64,000 nucleotides of DNA from an uncultured Opitutia bacterium. GTDB taxonomy: Bacteria > Verrucomicrobiota > Verrucomicrobiia > Opitutales > Opitutaceae. The position numbers and the translations under genes are program-made. The notes below the pieces were generated by a model. The model saw nothing but the letters and a program-made list of their open reading frames with translations. It had not been told where the DNA came from and ran no database searches. Each line of letters starts with the position of its first letter. The first letter of the stretch is position 1. Positions 47,404 to 55,782 of the stretch are shown here, piece after piece. The DNA is taken from positions 1-64,000 of the forward strand of contig CAIUWA010000048.1 of the NCBI GenBank assembly GCA_903902745.1, in the 5' to 3' direction.

Positions 47404-48797
47404 AGCGCCAGTACTTTGGCACCGATGGCATTCGCGGGACCTATGGCGGACCGGTGATCAACGAGGAATTTGCGGCGCGACTCGGCGTGGCGGTGGCGAA
47501 GTGGTTGGCGGAAAACGCTCAGGGGACAGGGGACAGGAGATCCTCCTTCGCCAAGGCTTCGGCGGACACGCGGGAGACGGGGGGGCGGAAGGTTTTTATT
47601 GGGCGTGATACGCGGGCTTCGGGGGCGGCGCTGGAAGCGGCGCTGGCGGCGGGATTGCAGGTGGGAGGACTTGAGCCGGTTTCGCTGGGGGTGTTGCCCA
47701 CGCCGGCGGTAGCGCGGGCAGTGCGCACGGCGCATGCGGTGCTGGGCGTGGTCATCACGGCGTCCCACAATCCGGCGGCGGACAATGGCATCAAATTTTT
47801 CGGCCCGGGCGGAGTGAAGCTCTCGGATGAAGAGGAACTCGGCATCGAGCGGCTGCTGCCGGCAAAGGCCGACGGCGGGCCGCGTCTGGAACTTGCGACC
47901 GAACTGAATGCCGTCGCTGACTACATCGCCACGGCTTCGCGGCTGCTGCCGGCGGGGGCGCTGGCGGGCTGGCGCGTCGTGCTCGACACGGCGAATGGGG
48001 CGACCTGCGCCACCAGCCCGGTCGTGTTGCGGGCGCAGGGCGCCGAGGTCATCGGCTTGGGCGATGCACCCGACGGCAACAACATCAATGCGGGAGTGGG
48101 CAGCGAACATCCGGGACCATTCGCGGCCCGGACCCGCGAAAGCGGGGCCCGGCTAGGGATTGCACACGATGGCGACGGCGACCGTTGCATCCTGTGCGAT
48201 GAACGGGGTGAGATCCTCGATGGCGACGAGATTTTGACGATCCTCGCCACGTACGCGCTCACGCGCGGCGCGCTGCCGGGGAAGACTCTGGTCGTCACGG
48301 TGCAAAGCAATCTCGGGGTCGACGCGGCGATCGCCGCCGCCGGCGGACGAGTGTTGCGCACCGCGGTTGGCGACCGCTACGTGAGCGAGCGCATGCTGGC
48401 CGAGGGCGCCACGCTCGGCGGCGAGTCGTCGGGGCACATCATCTGCGCGGGGGTTTCACCAACGGGTGACGGGCTGGTGGCGGCGCTCAAGGTGATCGAG
48501 GTGATGCTTGCGACCGGCCGGCCGCTTTCGGAATTGCGCCGTGTCCTGAAGAAATTTCCGCAGCGGTCGTCGGCTCTGAAGGTGCGGGACAAAAAACCGC
48601 TTGAGTCATTGCCGGCGATCACCGCCGCGATTGCTGCGCTCGAAAAGGAACTGGGCTCCCAGGGCCGGGTGCTGGTGCGTTATTCCGGCACGGAGGCGAA
48701 ACTCCGCCTGCTGGTCGAGGGGCCGACTGATGCGGCCGTCAACGCCGGCATTGCGCGCTTGGAGGCGGCGGTGCGGAGCGAGCTCGAAGTGATTTGA
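47400..48797 (+). CDS. glmM: Phosphoglucosamine mutase with in-frame repeat insertion
   Basis: A 465-residue enzyme converting glucosamine-6-P to glucosamine-1-P for UDP-GlcNAc. Catalytic Ser122 lies in VVITASHNPAADNG, the metal motif is DGDGD (257-261), and the C-terminal phosphate-binding RYSGTEAKLRLLVEG is intact. FGTDGIRGTYG at the N-terminus marks GlmM. Residues about 41-63 (GTGDRRSSFAKASADTRET) interrupt the usual short loop before VFIGRDTRASG and are encoded by the repeat at 47541-47573. The frame and all motifs survive, so it is probably functional. Confidence 0.93.
   Translation: MKRQYFGTDGIRGTYGGPVINEEFAARLGVAVAKWLAENAQGTGDRRSSFAKASADTRETGGRKVFIGRDTRASGAALEAALAAGLQVGGLEPVSLGVLPTPAVARAVRTAHAVLGVVITASHNPAADNGIKFFGPGGVKLSDEEELGIERLLPAKADGGPRLELATELNAVADYIATASRLLPAGALAGWRVVLDTANGATCATSPVVLRAQGAEVIGLGDAPDGNNINAGVGSEHPGPFAARTRESGARLGIAHDGDGDRCILCDERGEILDGDEILTILATYALTRGALPGKTLVVTVQSNLGVDAAIAAAGGRVLRTAVGDRYVSERMLAEGATLGGESSGHIICAGVSPTGDGLVAALKVIEVMLATGRPLSELRRVLKKFPQRSSALKVRDKKPLESLPAITAAIAALEKELGSQGRVLVRYSGTEAKLRLLVEGPTDAAVNAGIARLEAAVRSELEVI
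47541..47573. repeat. Short palindromic repeat inserted in frame in glmM
   Basis: CTTCGCCAAGGCTTCGGCG (47546-47564) followed by GACACG is translated as SFAKASADT. The 19 bases recur in reverse at 27334-27352. Looser relatives are in 33151-33182 and 48829-48866. Confidence 0.75.
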
Positions 48798-48828
48798 AGT
48801 GCGAGCGCAGCGCCCGGATTTTTCCCGC

Positions 48829-48965
48829 GGATCCGCCGTCGCCCTTTGGGCTTTGGCGAGACAAGTGGCCACGGATAAAACTTGGGCGAACTGTAGGAGC
48901 GGCTTTACGCCGCGATGGTTCGCTCGGCCGGCCTAAGCATCGCGGCGTAAAGCCGCTCCTACAGT
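48829..48965. repeat. Two adjacent palindromic repeats between glmM and a convergent TPR gene
   Basis: The first (48829-48866) is a copy of the ATCCGCCGTCGCC...ACAAGT motif with the core GCCCTTTGGGC. The second is a perfect 28-base inverted repeat: left arm 48890-48917, beginning ACTGTAGGAGCGGC, and right arm 48938-48965, ending GCCGCTCCTACAGT, with a 20-base loop. A half copy is at 55321-55348. Confidence 0.85.
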
Positions 48966-48971
48966 CGATCC

Positions 48972-51251
48972 TTATTTTTTCTGCGCTCCGCCCTGCAGTT
49001 CCGCTTGGGCGTGGACGAGGTAGTCACGCGCCTCCTGGTTATTGGGATCGATCCGGAGCGAGGTCGCAAACTGCGTCGCGGCTTCCTGCATCCGGCCCAG
49101 TCGGGCGAGGGTGAGGCCGAGATTGTTGCTGATGGCGACATTGTCGGGCCGGAGCCGGAAGGATGCCTGGTAATGGGGGAGGGCCTCTGCATTCCGGCCC
49201 AGCATGATGAAGGTATTGCCCAGGTTGTTCAGGGCCTCCGGATATTCCGGCCGCAGCCGGACGGCTTCGGTGTAGTGTACGAGCGCGTCCGGCAATCGAC
49301 CCGCCGCAGCCAGCGCGGTGCCATAATCGTAATGTGTCACCGGATCGTCCGGCTTCAGCTGGAGCGAAAGCTCAAACTCGGGGAAGGCCTCGGCAAAGCG
49401 GCCGGCGTTGGTCAGGGCAGTGCCCCAGCCGTGGCGGGCGGCGGCGTCGTCGGGCTTCAGGCGCCGCCCCGTGGCAAACTCGGCCTCCGCCTCGGGCATG
49501 CGGCCCGCCTTCGCCAGTGCAACGGCCAGGTTGTAGTGCGCCCCAGCGTAATCGGGCCGGAGTCGGATCGCCTCGCCGAGCTGCGCGATCGCGGCGTCTG
49601 GTTGGCCGAGGCGCAGCAGCACATCGCCGAGGTTGTTGTGCGCATCGGCCAGCTCCGGCTTGATTTGCAGGGCTTGCTCATAGTGCTGTCTGGCCTCCTC
49701 CGTCCGGCCGAGGCGGTCGAGGGCCGCGCCGAGGTTGAGATGCGACTCCGCGATGTTCGGCGCCCGTTGCATGGCCTTCAACAGGTGCGGCATGGCTTCC
49801 GCCGCCTGCCCGGCCTTGGACAGCGCCTCCCCGAGATTGATATGGGCCTCGGGATTTTCGGGATCCAGCTTTAGCGTAATTTCGAATTCCGCGAGCGCCT
49901 CCGGCAGGCGGCCGGCCGCCGACAGGGCGGCGCCGAGATTGCAGTGCGCGATCGCGTTGCCGGGCCGCTTGGCCACCGTGTCCTGCCAGAGCGCGAGGTT
50001 GCTCCGGTAGTCCAGATTGCGCCGGAAGGTCAGTCCGCCGAGGACCGCCGCCATCACGAGCAGTGCGGCCAGGCTGCGGCGCCCGCCGGCTTGCCAAATT
50101 CCCGCGACCAGCAGCGCGAGGACCGCCGCGAGCGAAAGGTACATGCGGTGCTCAACGATCATCTGGGTGGGGCCGGGCAGTAGCGAGGTCGGCGCCAGAA
50201 TCACGAGAAACCACGCGCCGAGGAATCCCAGGACCGGCCGGCGCCGGAGCGCGAAAGCCGTTCCGACTACCAGCGCGCCGACGATGACCAGGTACGGCAG
50301 GATCCCCGCGGCGCCACGCGCCCACGTTGCGCCGTAATCAAAGGCCAGCGGATGCGGCCAGACCGACAGCTGCAGATAGCGCGTGATCGCCTCGAACTGC
50401 GTGAGCGTGTGGTCCCACCAGGAAACGCCGATGCCGAAACCGAGCGACCCGCCGCGGTTGCCGCCGTTGCCGGCGACGAGCAGGCCGAGCGGAATCCAGG
50501 TGGCCGCCAGCGCGAGATAGTAGGCGCGGCGCAGCCGCCATGCGGCGCCAAACGTGCCGGCGGCAAAGGTGCGGTCGTAAAGAAGAACCATCAGCGGGGC
50601 GGACGCCATGACCTCCTTCGTGCCCATGCCCAGCAGGCAGGCGGCGACGGACAGGACATAGAAAAGCCCCGGTTTCCCCGACTGCACGGCGCGGATGAAG
50701 CCGTACAAGGTCAGCAGGTAAAACAAACCCATGAGCGACTCGGCCCGCTGGACCAGGTAGGTCACCGACTCGGTTTGCAACGGATGCAGCGTCCACAGTG
50801 CCGCCACCGTGAGCGCGAGCGGCAGCGCGTCTTCGCCGAAGCGGCCCCGCAGAGTCGGCTGGACCAGCGTGCGGCGCACGAGGCCGAACAACGCGAGCCC
50901 GGCGAGGGCATGGATAAGCAGGTTTGCCAGGTGGAAACCCTGCACGCGAACGCCGCCCAGCGCATAGTTCAGCGCGAACGAATAATTCAGCACCGGCCGT
51001 CCGCCGACCGTGAGCCCTCCGGCCGGAGGCGACAGCGCGTCCCTGGGCGGCCAGAGATGCCGGATGGTTGTATTCTCCGGAATCGACGGCAGGTCGTCAT
51101 AAACGAACGGCCCCGAAAAGCTGTTGGAGTAGGCCGCCAGCGCTGCGAGGGCGAGGAGGGTGCCGGCCAGCATCACGGTACGGCGCGGCGTCGCCGGGGC
51201 CGGTTGATCAGTCGTGGTGGGTGTATCCGTCGCCTTGCGCCTTAAACTCAT
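48972..51251 (-). CDS. TMTC-like polytopic membrane protein with TPR tail
   Basis: A 759-residue protein. A GT-C-like membrane half (residues about 25-425) has about 10-11 helices and an acidic pair in the first external loop (FVYDDLPSIPENTTIRHL, about 53-70), as in TMTC/dolichyl-mannosyltransferase-like proteins. The second half (about 440-750) has about nine TPR units (NAIAHCNLGAALSAAGRLPE, YPEALNNLGNTFIMLGRNAE and so on). This order matches TMTC proteins, which glycosylate or bind exported proteins. Activity here is unproven. It is divergent from another TPR gene. Confidence 0.75.
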   Translation of the reverse strand: MSLRRKATDTPTTTDQPAPATPRRTVMLAGTLLALAALAAYSNSFSGPFVYDDLPSIPENTTIRHLWPPRDALSPPAGGLTVGGRPVLNYSFALNYALGGVRVQGFHLANLLIHALAGLALFGLVRRTLVQPTLRGRFGEDALPLALTVAALWTLHPLQTESVTYLVQRAESLMGLFYLLTLYGFIRAVQSGKPGLFYVLSVAACLLGMGTKEVMASAPLMVLLYDRTFAAGTFGAAWRLRRAYYLALAATWIPLGLLVAGNGGNRGGSLGFGIGVSWWDHTLTQFEAITRYLQLSVWPHPLAFDYGATWARGAAGILPYLVIVGALVVGTAFALRRRPVLGFLGAWFLVILAPTSLLPGPTQMIVEHRMYLSLAAVLALLVAGIWQAGGRRSLAALLVMAAVLGGLTFRRNLDYRSNLALWQDTVAKRPGNAIAHCNLGAALSAAGRLPEALAEFEITLKLDPENPEAHINLGEALSKAGQAAEAMPHLLKAMQRAPNIAESHLNLGAALDRLGRTEEARQHYEQALQIKPELADAHNNLGDVLLRLGQPDAAIAQLGEAIRLRPDYAGAHYNLAVALAKAGRMPEAEAEFATGRRLKPDDAAARHGWGTALTNAGRFAEAFPEFELSLQLKPDDPVTHYDYGTALAAAGRLPDALVHYTEAVRLRPEYPEALNNLGNTFIMLGRNAEALPHYQASFRLRPDNVAISNNLGLTLARLGRMQEAATQFATSLRIDPNNQEARDYLVHAQAELQGGAQKK

Positions 51252-51316
51252 GCGGGAAGGGCGGTGATACTGCTTGCGCCCCGGGCCCGGCGAAAGACTG
51301 AAAATCAGGACATTAG

Positions 51317-51366
51317 TTGTAGGCCACCTCGCTGAGGTAGCGCCAGGTCAGCGACCTGGCCTACAG
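51317..51366. repeat. Two-hairpin palindromic repeat, copy 2 (inverted)
   Basis: It starts TTGTAGGCCACCTCGCTGAG and ends GACCTGGCCTACAG, matching the reverse complement of 20379-20428 at nearly every position. It lies 65 bases upstream of the TMTC-like gene start. Confidence 0.8.
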
Positions 51367-51388
51367 CTCGGCCATTCTGTAGAAAACC

Positions 51389-51459
51389 GGCCACAGATTA
51401 CACAGCTGGTCACAGATATTGCATGCCCCGATCTGTGCTCATCCGTGTAATCTGTGGCC
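51389..51459. repeat. CCACAGATTACAC-type inverted repeat
   Basis: The left arm GGCCACAGATTACACAGC starts at 51389 and the right arm ends GTGTAATCTGTGGCC at 51459. The pairing extends over about 29 bases per arm with a few mismatches. From 51460 to the next gene start at 51622 I see only unassigned spacer. Confidence 0.75.
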
Positions 51460-51621
51460 AAAAATCAGTGATCGAGTTCGTGCAAACCATCCACATCGCT
51501 GCAAAACTGGAACCGCGCTTGAGTAAGATACTACAGCGTGAATAGGTGGCTCAAGCCGGCCGAGTAGGCATTAGACTCTAGCGTTGACCTGCCTTCCGTG
51601 GGCGCTTCGCTGGCCTCATCC

Positions 51622-53013
51622 ATGCCCGACGTTCCGGTTTCCGCCCTTGATTCGCGGCAGCAAAAATTGGTCGAAAACGCGCGTGTGGCGCTGGCAAACG
51701 GCAATTTTAACTACGCGACCGAGGCCTGCGGCCACGTGCTGAAGGCCGTGCCGGGCTGCGTGGAGGCGCGCCGACTGCAGCGCAAGGCGCAGCTGGGGCA
51801 GTTCGAGAACAAAAACCGGCTGCTCGCGAAGGTGATGAGCGGACTTTCCTCCACGCCGTTCATCTTCAGCAGCGTGACGAAGGATCCGGCCAAGGCGCTC
51901 GGCAGCGCCGAAAAAATCCTCGCGACCGATCCGACGAGCGCGTCGGCGCTCAAGCTCTTGGCCGAGGCGGCCATGGCCATGGACATGCCGGAAACGGCGG
52001 CGTTCGCGCGCGAGGCGGCGCACGTGCACGAGCCGGACGACCACGGAAACCTGCTCCAGCTTGGCGAAGCCTGGCTCGCGGCTGGCAACCCGCAGGAGGC
52101 GCTGCGCACGGCGGACACCCTGTTGAAATTAAAGCCGCTGGACTCCGCCGGGCAGAATCTCATGCGCAAGGCCGCCATCGCGAAGACGACGCGCGAGAGC
52201 GGCTGGGACGGCTGGACAACCGCACGCGCAAAACCCGAGGGCGAAGCCAACGAGGGTGCCGGCGGACTCAAACTTAAGACTCCTGTGCCGGAGGAGGAGA
52301 TGCGCCGGGAACTCGTGGAGGCGGTCGCGCTGGTGGCCCGCGAGCCGGAACATCTCGATCACTACCGCGCGATTGTCGACCGCTACCGCAAGCTCGCGGA
52401 GCCGGCCGAGGCCCTCGCTTGGCTGCGCAAGGCCCGCAAGCTCCCAGCGGGCGCCGTGGACATGGCGCTGGAGAAGCAGGAGTCGGAGCTCAGTGTCACA
52501 CTGCTCGAACTCCAGGTGAAGGCGGCCCAGTCGGAGCTCATGGCGTCGCCGGGCGATCCGGACGTTGAAACCCGGATGGCGGCGGCGAAGCGCGAGCTGG
52601 CTTCCTTCCGCCTGTTTGAGGCGCGGGGCAATGTCGAGCGGCGCCCGAACGATCTCGCCGCCCGCCAGGCGCTCGAGGCGCTTTACCTCGAGCGCGGGCA
52701 GTGGGACGACGCGATCGCGCAGTTTCAGGAGGCGCAGAAAAATCCGGCCGTGCGCCCCGCGGCGCTGCTTGGGCTCGCCCGGGCGTACAAGGCGAAGAAG
52801 CTCTACGAGCTGGCCGTGACCCAGTTTGTCCTGGTGAAGACCGGACTCGGCCCGCTGGACGAGCAGAAGAAAGACATCATCTACCAGCTCGGCGAGTGCT
52901 ACGAGAAGCTGGGCCAGCGCGAGTTGGCGATCGCCGAGTTCAAGCTGATCTATGCCGACGACGTGATCTACCGCGACATCGCGGCGCGGATTAACGCCTA
53001 CTATACGAAGTAG
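51622..53013 (+). CDS. TPR-rich protein of unknown function
   Basis: A protein of about 463 residues made largely of TPR-like helices: NFNYATEACGHVLKAVPGCV (about 28-47), LLQLGEAWLAAGNPQEALRT, DDAIAQFQEAQKNPAVR and QLGECYEKLGQRELAIAEFK at the end. A linker of about 45 residues near 190-235 is rich in Lys, Glu and Gly. There is no signal peptide, so it is probably cytoplasmic. The start at 51622 (MPDVPVSALD) is preferred; a GTG at 51598 would add eight residues. It is likely a scaffold; no enzyme domain is seen. Confidence 0.72.
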   Translation: MPDVPVSALDSRQQKLVENARVALANGNFNYATEACGHVLKAVPGCVEARRLQRKAQLGQFENKNRLLAKVMSGLSSTPFIFSSVTKDPAKALGSAEKILATDPTSASALKLLAEAAMAMDMPETAAFAREAAHVHEPDDHGNLLQLGEAWLAAGNPQEALRTADTLLKLKPLDSAGQNLMRKAAIAKTTRESGWDGWTTARAKPEGEANEGAGGLKLKTPVPEEEMRRELVEAVALVAREPEHLDHYRAIVDRYRKLAEPAEALAWLRKARKLPAGAVDMALEKQESELSVTLLELQVKAAQSELMASPGDPDVETRMAAAKRELASFRLFEARGNVERRPNDLAARQALEALYLERGQWDDAIAQFQEAQKNPAVRPAALLGLARAYKAKKLYELAVTQFVLVKTGLGPLDEQKKDIIYQLGECYEKLGQRELAIAEFKLIYADDVIYRDIAARINAYYTK

Positions 53014-53039
53014 GGCAGGGAGAGGAACGCCCGGAATAT

Positions 53040-53127
53040 TTTCACGCTGAGGCGCAGAGATCGCAGAGTGATAATCAAAGGACTTGAAATGGATTTCTCT
53101 GCGCTCTCTGCGCCTCTGGGTGAGAAT
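53040..53127. repeat. GCGCAGAGGCGCAGAG-type palindromic repeat
   Basis: The left arm TTTCACGCTGAGGCGCAGAG starts at 53040 and the right arm CTCTGCGCCTCTGGGTGAGA ends near 53125. It lies between the TPR gene and the metallo-beta-lactamase-fold gene. Confidence 0.8.
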
Positions 53128-53197
53128 GGATGTTTCCGCGCCGCCAAAAAAACGGCTGGTCGAAAGAGCGGCGGCCCGCCATGGTTCCGGCTTCCCC

Positions 53198-54280
53198 ATG
53201 AAAACACCCCGACTCCTCCTGATTTCCCTGCTGGCCGCTGGCTGGCTGCTGGCCCCGAACGCCTTTGCCGGCGCGAAGGACAAGACCCTCGACGTGTATT
53301 GGATCGATTCCGAGGGCGGCGGCTCGACCCTCATCGTCACGCCGAGTGACGAATCGGTGCTCATCGACACCGGCAGCCCCGGCGCGCGCGATTCCGTCCG
53401 CATCGTCGCGGCGGCGAAGGCCGCCGGACTGACGCACATCGACAACATGATGATCACCCATTTCCACGGTGATCATTTCGGCGGCGCGGCGGAAGTCGCG
53501 GATGCGATTCCGGTCGGGACCGTCTGGGACAAAGGCATCCCGGAGCAGGATCCGGACAACAAAGTCCCCTCGAATTTTCCCATCCGGATCAAACCCTACC
53601 GCGAGATGAAGGTCGGCAAGCGCGAGCTGCTCGAGCCCGGCAAGGTGATACCACTCAAGAAGACGGCCGGCACGGCGGACCTGCTGCTGCGCTGCGTGGC
53701 CGTGAGCCAGAAGTTCATCGAGCCGACCGCGGCGCAGCGCGCGGCCAAGCAGCCGTCGCTGGGCGAGGTGCCGGCCGAGAAGCCGCACGACCAGGATGTC
53801 GACAATGAGAACAGCGCGGTCTTTCTCCTCTCCTTCGGTCAATTCCGCTTCTTTGACGGCGGCGATCTGACCTGGAACCACGAGCCGAAGCTCGTCTCGC
53901 CGATCAATCTCGTCGGCCCGGTCGACGTCTACCAGACCGACCACCACGGCCTCGACCGCAGCAACAACCCGCTACTCATCCGCGGGCTGGCGCCGACGGT
54001 GGCGGTGATGAACAACGGCCCGCGCAAGGGCAACGAGGCCGGCGCGCATGCCACCCTTAAGGCCCAGACCACGCTCCAGGCGTTCTACCAGATGCACGAG
54101 ACCCTCATGGTCGACTCCGATCGCAATACCGATCCGGCCCTGATCGCGAACACGGATGTCACCGGCGGCCCGAAGGACGGCAACATCATCAAGATGTCCG
54201 TGGCGGCCGACGGCAAGAGCTACACGATCACCGTGCCATCGACCGGATCCTCCAGGACCTACAAGACCACGGCGAAATAA
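53198..54280 (+). CDS. Secreted metallo-beta-lactamase-fold hydrolase
   Basis: A 360-residue exported protein (signal peptide about 1-24, cleavage near NAFA). The metal-binding motif THFHGDHFGG (about 88-97) is intact, with DTGSPGARDS before it, GGDLTWNHEPKL and YQTDHHGLDRSNN later, the last two carrying the further Asp and His ligands. The pattern resembles the MBL domain of ComEC and related secreted hydrolases, without the membrane part. The substrate is unknown; phosphodiesters are a possibility. The start at 53198 begins the signal peptide; the frame extends into repeat DNA upstream. It is followed by a strong terminator. Confidence 0.82.
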   Translation: MKTPRLLLISLLAAGWLLAPNAFAGAKDKTLDVYWIDSEGGGSTLIVTPSDESVLIDTGSPGARDSVRIVAAAKAAGLTHIDNMMITHFHGDHFGGAAEVADAIPVGTVWDKGIPEQDPDNKVPSNFPIRIKPYREMKVGKRELLEPGKVIPLKKTAGTADLLLRCVAVSQKFIEPTAAQRAAKQPSLGEVPAEKPHDQDVDNENSAVFLLSFGQFRFFDGGDLTWNHEPKLVSPINLVGPVDVYQTDHHGLDRSNNPLLIRGLAPTVAVMNNGPRKGNEAGAHATLKAQTTLQAFYQMHETLMVDSDRNTDPALIANTDVTGGPKDGNIIKMSVAADGKSYTITVPSTGSSRTYKTTAK

Positions 54281-54302
54281 GCCTTGGCTCTCCGCATCTT
54301 CC

Positions 54303-54333
54303 AGGGGCGTCCTTCGCGGACGCCCCTTTTTTT
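54303..54333 (+). terminator. Strong intrinsic terminator
   Basis: A perfect ten-base stem, AGGGGCGTCC (54303-54312) and GGACGCCCCT (54318-54327), with loop TTCGC, is followed by seven T residues (54327-54333). It ends the metallo-beta-lactamase-fold gene. Confidence 0.92.
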
Positions 54334-54363
54334 ATCCCCGTTGAAGGCACCGGAATAAAACCG

Positions 54364-54446
54364 CTTCACGCAGAGGCGCAGAGGCCGCAGGGAATTTCCC
54401 TTTAGCGCGTTTCTGAACTCTGCGATCACTGCGCCTCTGCGTGAAA
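54364..54446. repeat. GCGCAGAGGCGCAGAG-type palindromic repeat
   Basis: The left arm CTTCACGCAGAGGCGCAGAG starts at 54364 and the right arm CACTGCGCCTCTGCGTGAAA ends at 54446. It lies between the terminator and the convergent NIPSNAP gene. Confidence 0.85.
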
Positions 54447-54493
54447 CCGGATCGAGTATGGTCGAAAATTCCGGGATCGAATTCGCTTAGGCC

Positions 54494-55273
54494 TCACTTC
54501 GTCGGCGAAAAATCCACGGGCGTGAGGAAGACTGACTCGGTCTTCGTGGTGAGGCTGCCGTCCTTCTCCGTCTCGGCCTTCAGGGCGATCCACTCGGGGT
54601 CGGCGCGGAATTTTTTCCATGATTCGGTCGCGGCATCACGGTTGGCGTGCACGAGCACGTAAACGAGCGTGTGGCCGGCACCCTTGTCGGCGTCGAGCGG
54701 ATGGAAGTAGCCAAAGTGTCCCATGCCGGCGTTGGTGAACAGCGCCCGCTCGCGGCCGCGGAAGCGCGCATCCAGCGCGGCGAGTTTTCCCTCGGGCGTG
54801 GTGTAGGTGCGCAACTCGAAGACTCGCGGCGCGCCCGGGGCGACGCCAGCGCGGGGCATGGGCGAAAAGTCCGTGGCCGCGATGAACACCGACTCGGTCT
54901 TCGCGACGATCTTGCCGTTGGCCTCGCTGGCGGCGCTCACGGCCTTCCATTCGGGGTCGGCCCGGAATGCGGCCCAGTTGGCGGTCGCGGCGTCGCGGCT
55001 CTTGTGGGCGATGAGATAGACGAGTTTCTCACCGGCGCCGTCCTTGGCGTCCGCCGGCACCCAGTAGGCGATGTTCTCCATGCCGTGCCGCGCAAAGATT
55101 TCCAGGGTATGGTCGCGAAAGCGCGCGAGGACCTTGTCGAGATTGCCGGGCGTGGCGGTGTAGGTGCGCAGCTCGAAGACACGGGTGTCAGCCGCGGGCT
55201 CCGCCGCGCTCAGACCGGAGGCGAAGCCAAGGACGGCGGTGAAACAGGCCAGAAGGAAGGGAAATGTTTTCAT
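54494..55273 (-). CDS. Exported double NIPSNAP-domain protein
   Basis: A 259-residue protein with a signal peptide (about 1-26, near GLSAAEP). Two copies of the NIPSNAP domain follow: RVFELRTYTATPGNLDKVLA (about 32-51) and RVFELRTYTTPEGKLAALDA (about 146-165). Each ends with RDAAT.NW..FRADPEW and the stretch KTESVFI/LTP.DFSP. NIPSNAP domains are ferredoxin-like and often bind other proteins or vesicles; the function in bacteria is not known. The start at 55273 (MKTFPFLLAC) is chosen because it begins the signal peptide. Confidence 0.87.
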   Translation of the reverse strand: MKTFPFLLACFTAVLGFASGLSAAEPAADTRVFELRTYTATPGNLDKVLARFRDHTLEIFARHGMENIAYWVPADAKDGAGEKLVYLIAHKSRDAATANWAAFRADPEWKAVSAASEANGKIVAKTESVFIAATDFSPMPRAGVAPGAPRVFELRTYTTPEGKLAALDARFRGRERALFTNAGMGHFGYFHPLDADKGAGHTLVYVLVHANRDAATESWKKFRADPEWIALKAETEKDGSLTTKTESVFLTPVDFSPTK

Positions 55274-55320
55274 GGGGATGGGTGAAAGGATGGAATGTGT
55301 GGCGGTGGGCCGTGAGTCAA

Positions 55321-55348
55321 ACTGTAGGAGCGGCTTTATGCCGCGATG
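55321..55348. repeat. Half copy of the GTAGGAGCGGC repeat
   Basis: ACTGTAGGAGCGGCTTTATG continues CCGCGATG and matches the left arm at 48890-48917 with one difference. No right arm is seen nearby. Confidence 0.8.
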
Positions 55349-55401
55349 GTCTGCTTGCCGATCCTCACGGAATCTTTGTGGCCAGAAATTCCGGCTTCCT
55401 C

Positions 55402-55653
55402 CTATTCCTTCCCCCAATGCCAGCCCGGCTTTTCCCCCTTGAGCCAGCAGACCCAGGTCAGGGCGCCAGACAGGGCCAAAACGGCGATGATGAAAAAAGC
55501 GGGATGCCGGCCCGGGTTGAGCAGAAAGGCCGCGCAGCAGATCAGCGCGACATACACGGCCATGACCAACCAACCCTGCCAGCAATTGGGCAGCCCCCAG
55601 CCCCAGCCATAGGTTTTCACGGGGAACCAGAACTTATCTTTTTCGGTAGGCAT
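55402..55653 (-). CDS. Small membrane protein of unknown function
   Basis: An 83-residue protein starting MPTEKDKFWFPVKTYGWGWG. It has two hydrophobic segments (about 28-46, LVMAVYVALICCAAFLL, and about 52-70, FFIIAVLALSGALTWVC) and ends KGEKPGWHWGKE. The motif KTYGWGWGLPxxWQGW is one I have seen in short conserved hypothetical membrane proteins of other bacteria. No function is known to me. The start at 55653 is chosen for this conserved N-terminus. Confidence 0.7.
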   Translation of the reverse strand: MPTEKDKFWFPVKTYGWGWGLPNCWQGWLVMAVYVALICCAAFLLNPGRHPAFFIIAVLALSGALTWVCWLKGEKPGWHWGKE

Positions 55654-55666
55654 GGATGATTCGGAG

Positions 55667-55782
55667 TTTTGGCCACGAAAAGACACGAAATGACACAAAA
55701 AAATACATAGAATTGGAATCCGAACTCTTAATCCGTTCCGAGGTTTATTATCGTGTCATTTTGTGCCTCTTCGTGGCCTAAA
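55667..55782. repeat. GGCCACGAAAAGACACGAAA-type inverted repeat overlapping the EamA gene end
   Basis: The left arm TTTTGGCCACGAAAAGACAC starts at 55667. The right arm TCGTGTCATTTTGTGCCTCT starts at 55751 and ends GTGGCCTAAA near 55782. The right arm encodes the last residues and stop codon of the EamA-family gene. Confidence 0.75.

Noticed and set aside
53040-54446. Repeated GCAGAG motifs considered as a CRISPR or tandem-repeat array
   Set aside because: The copies are single palindromes separated by genes, not regularly spaced direct repeats.
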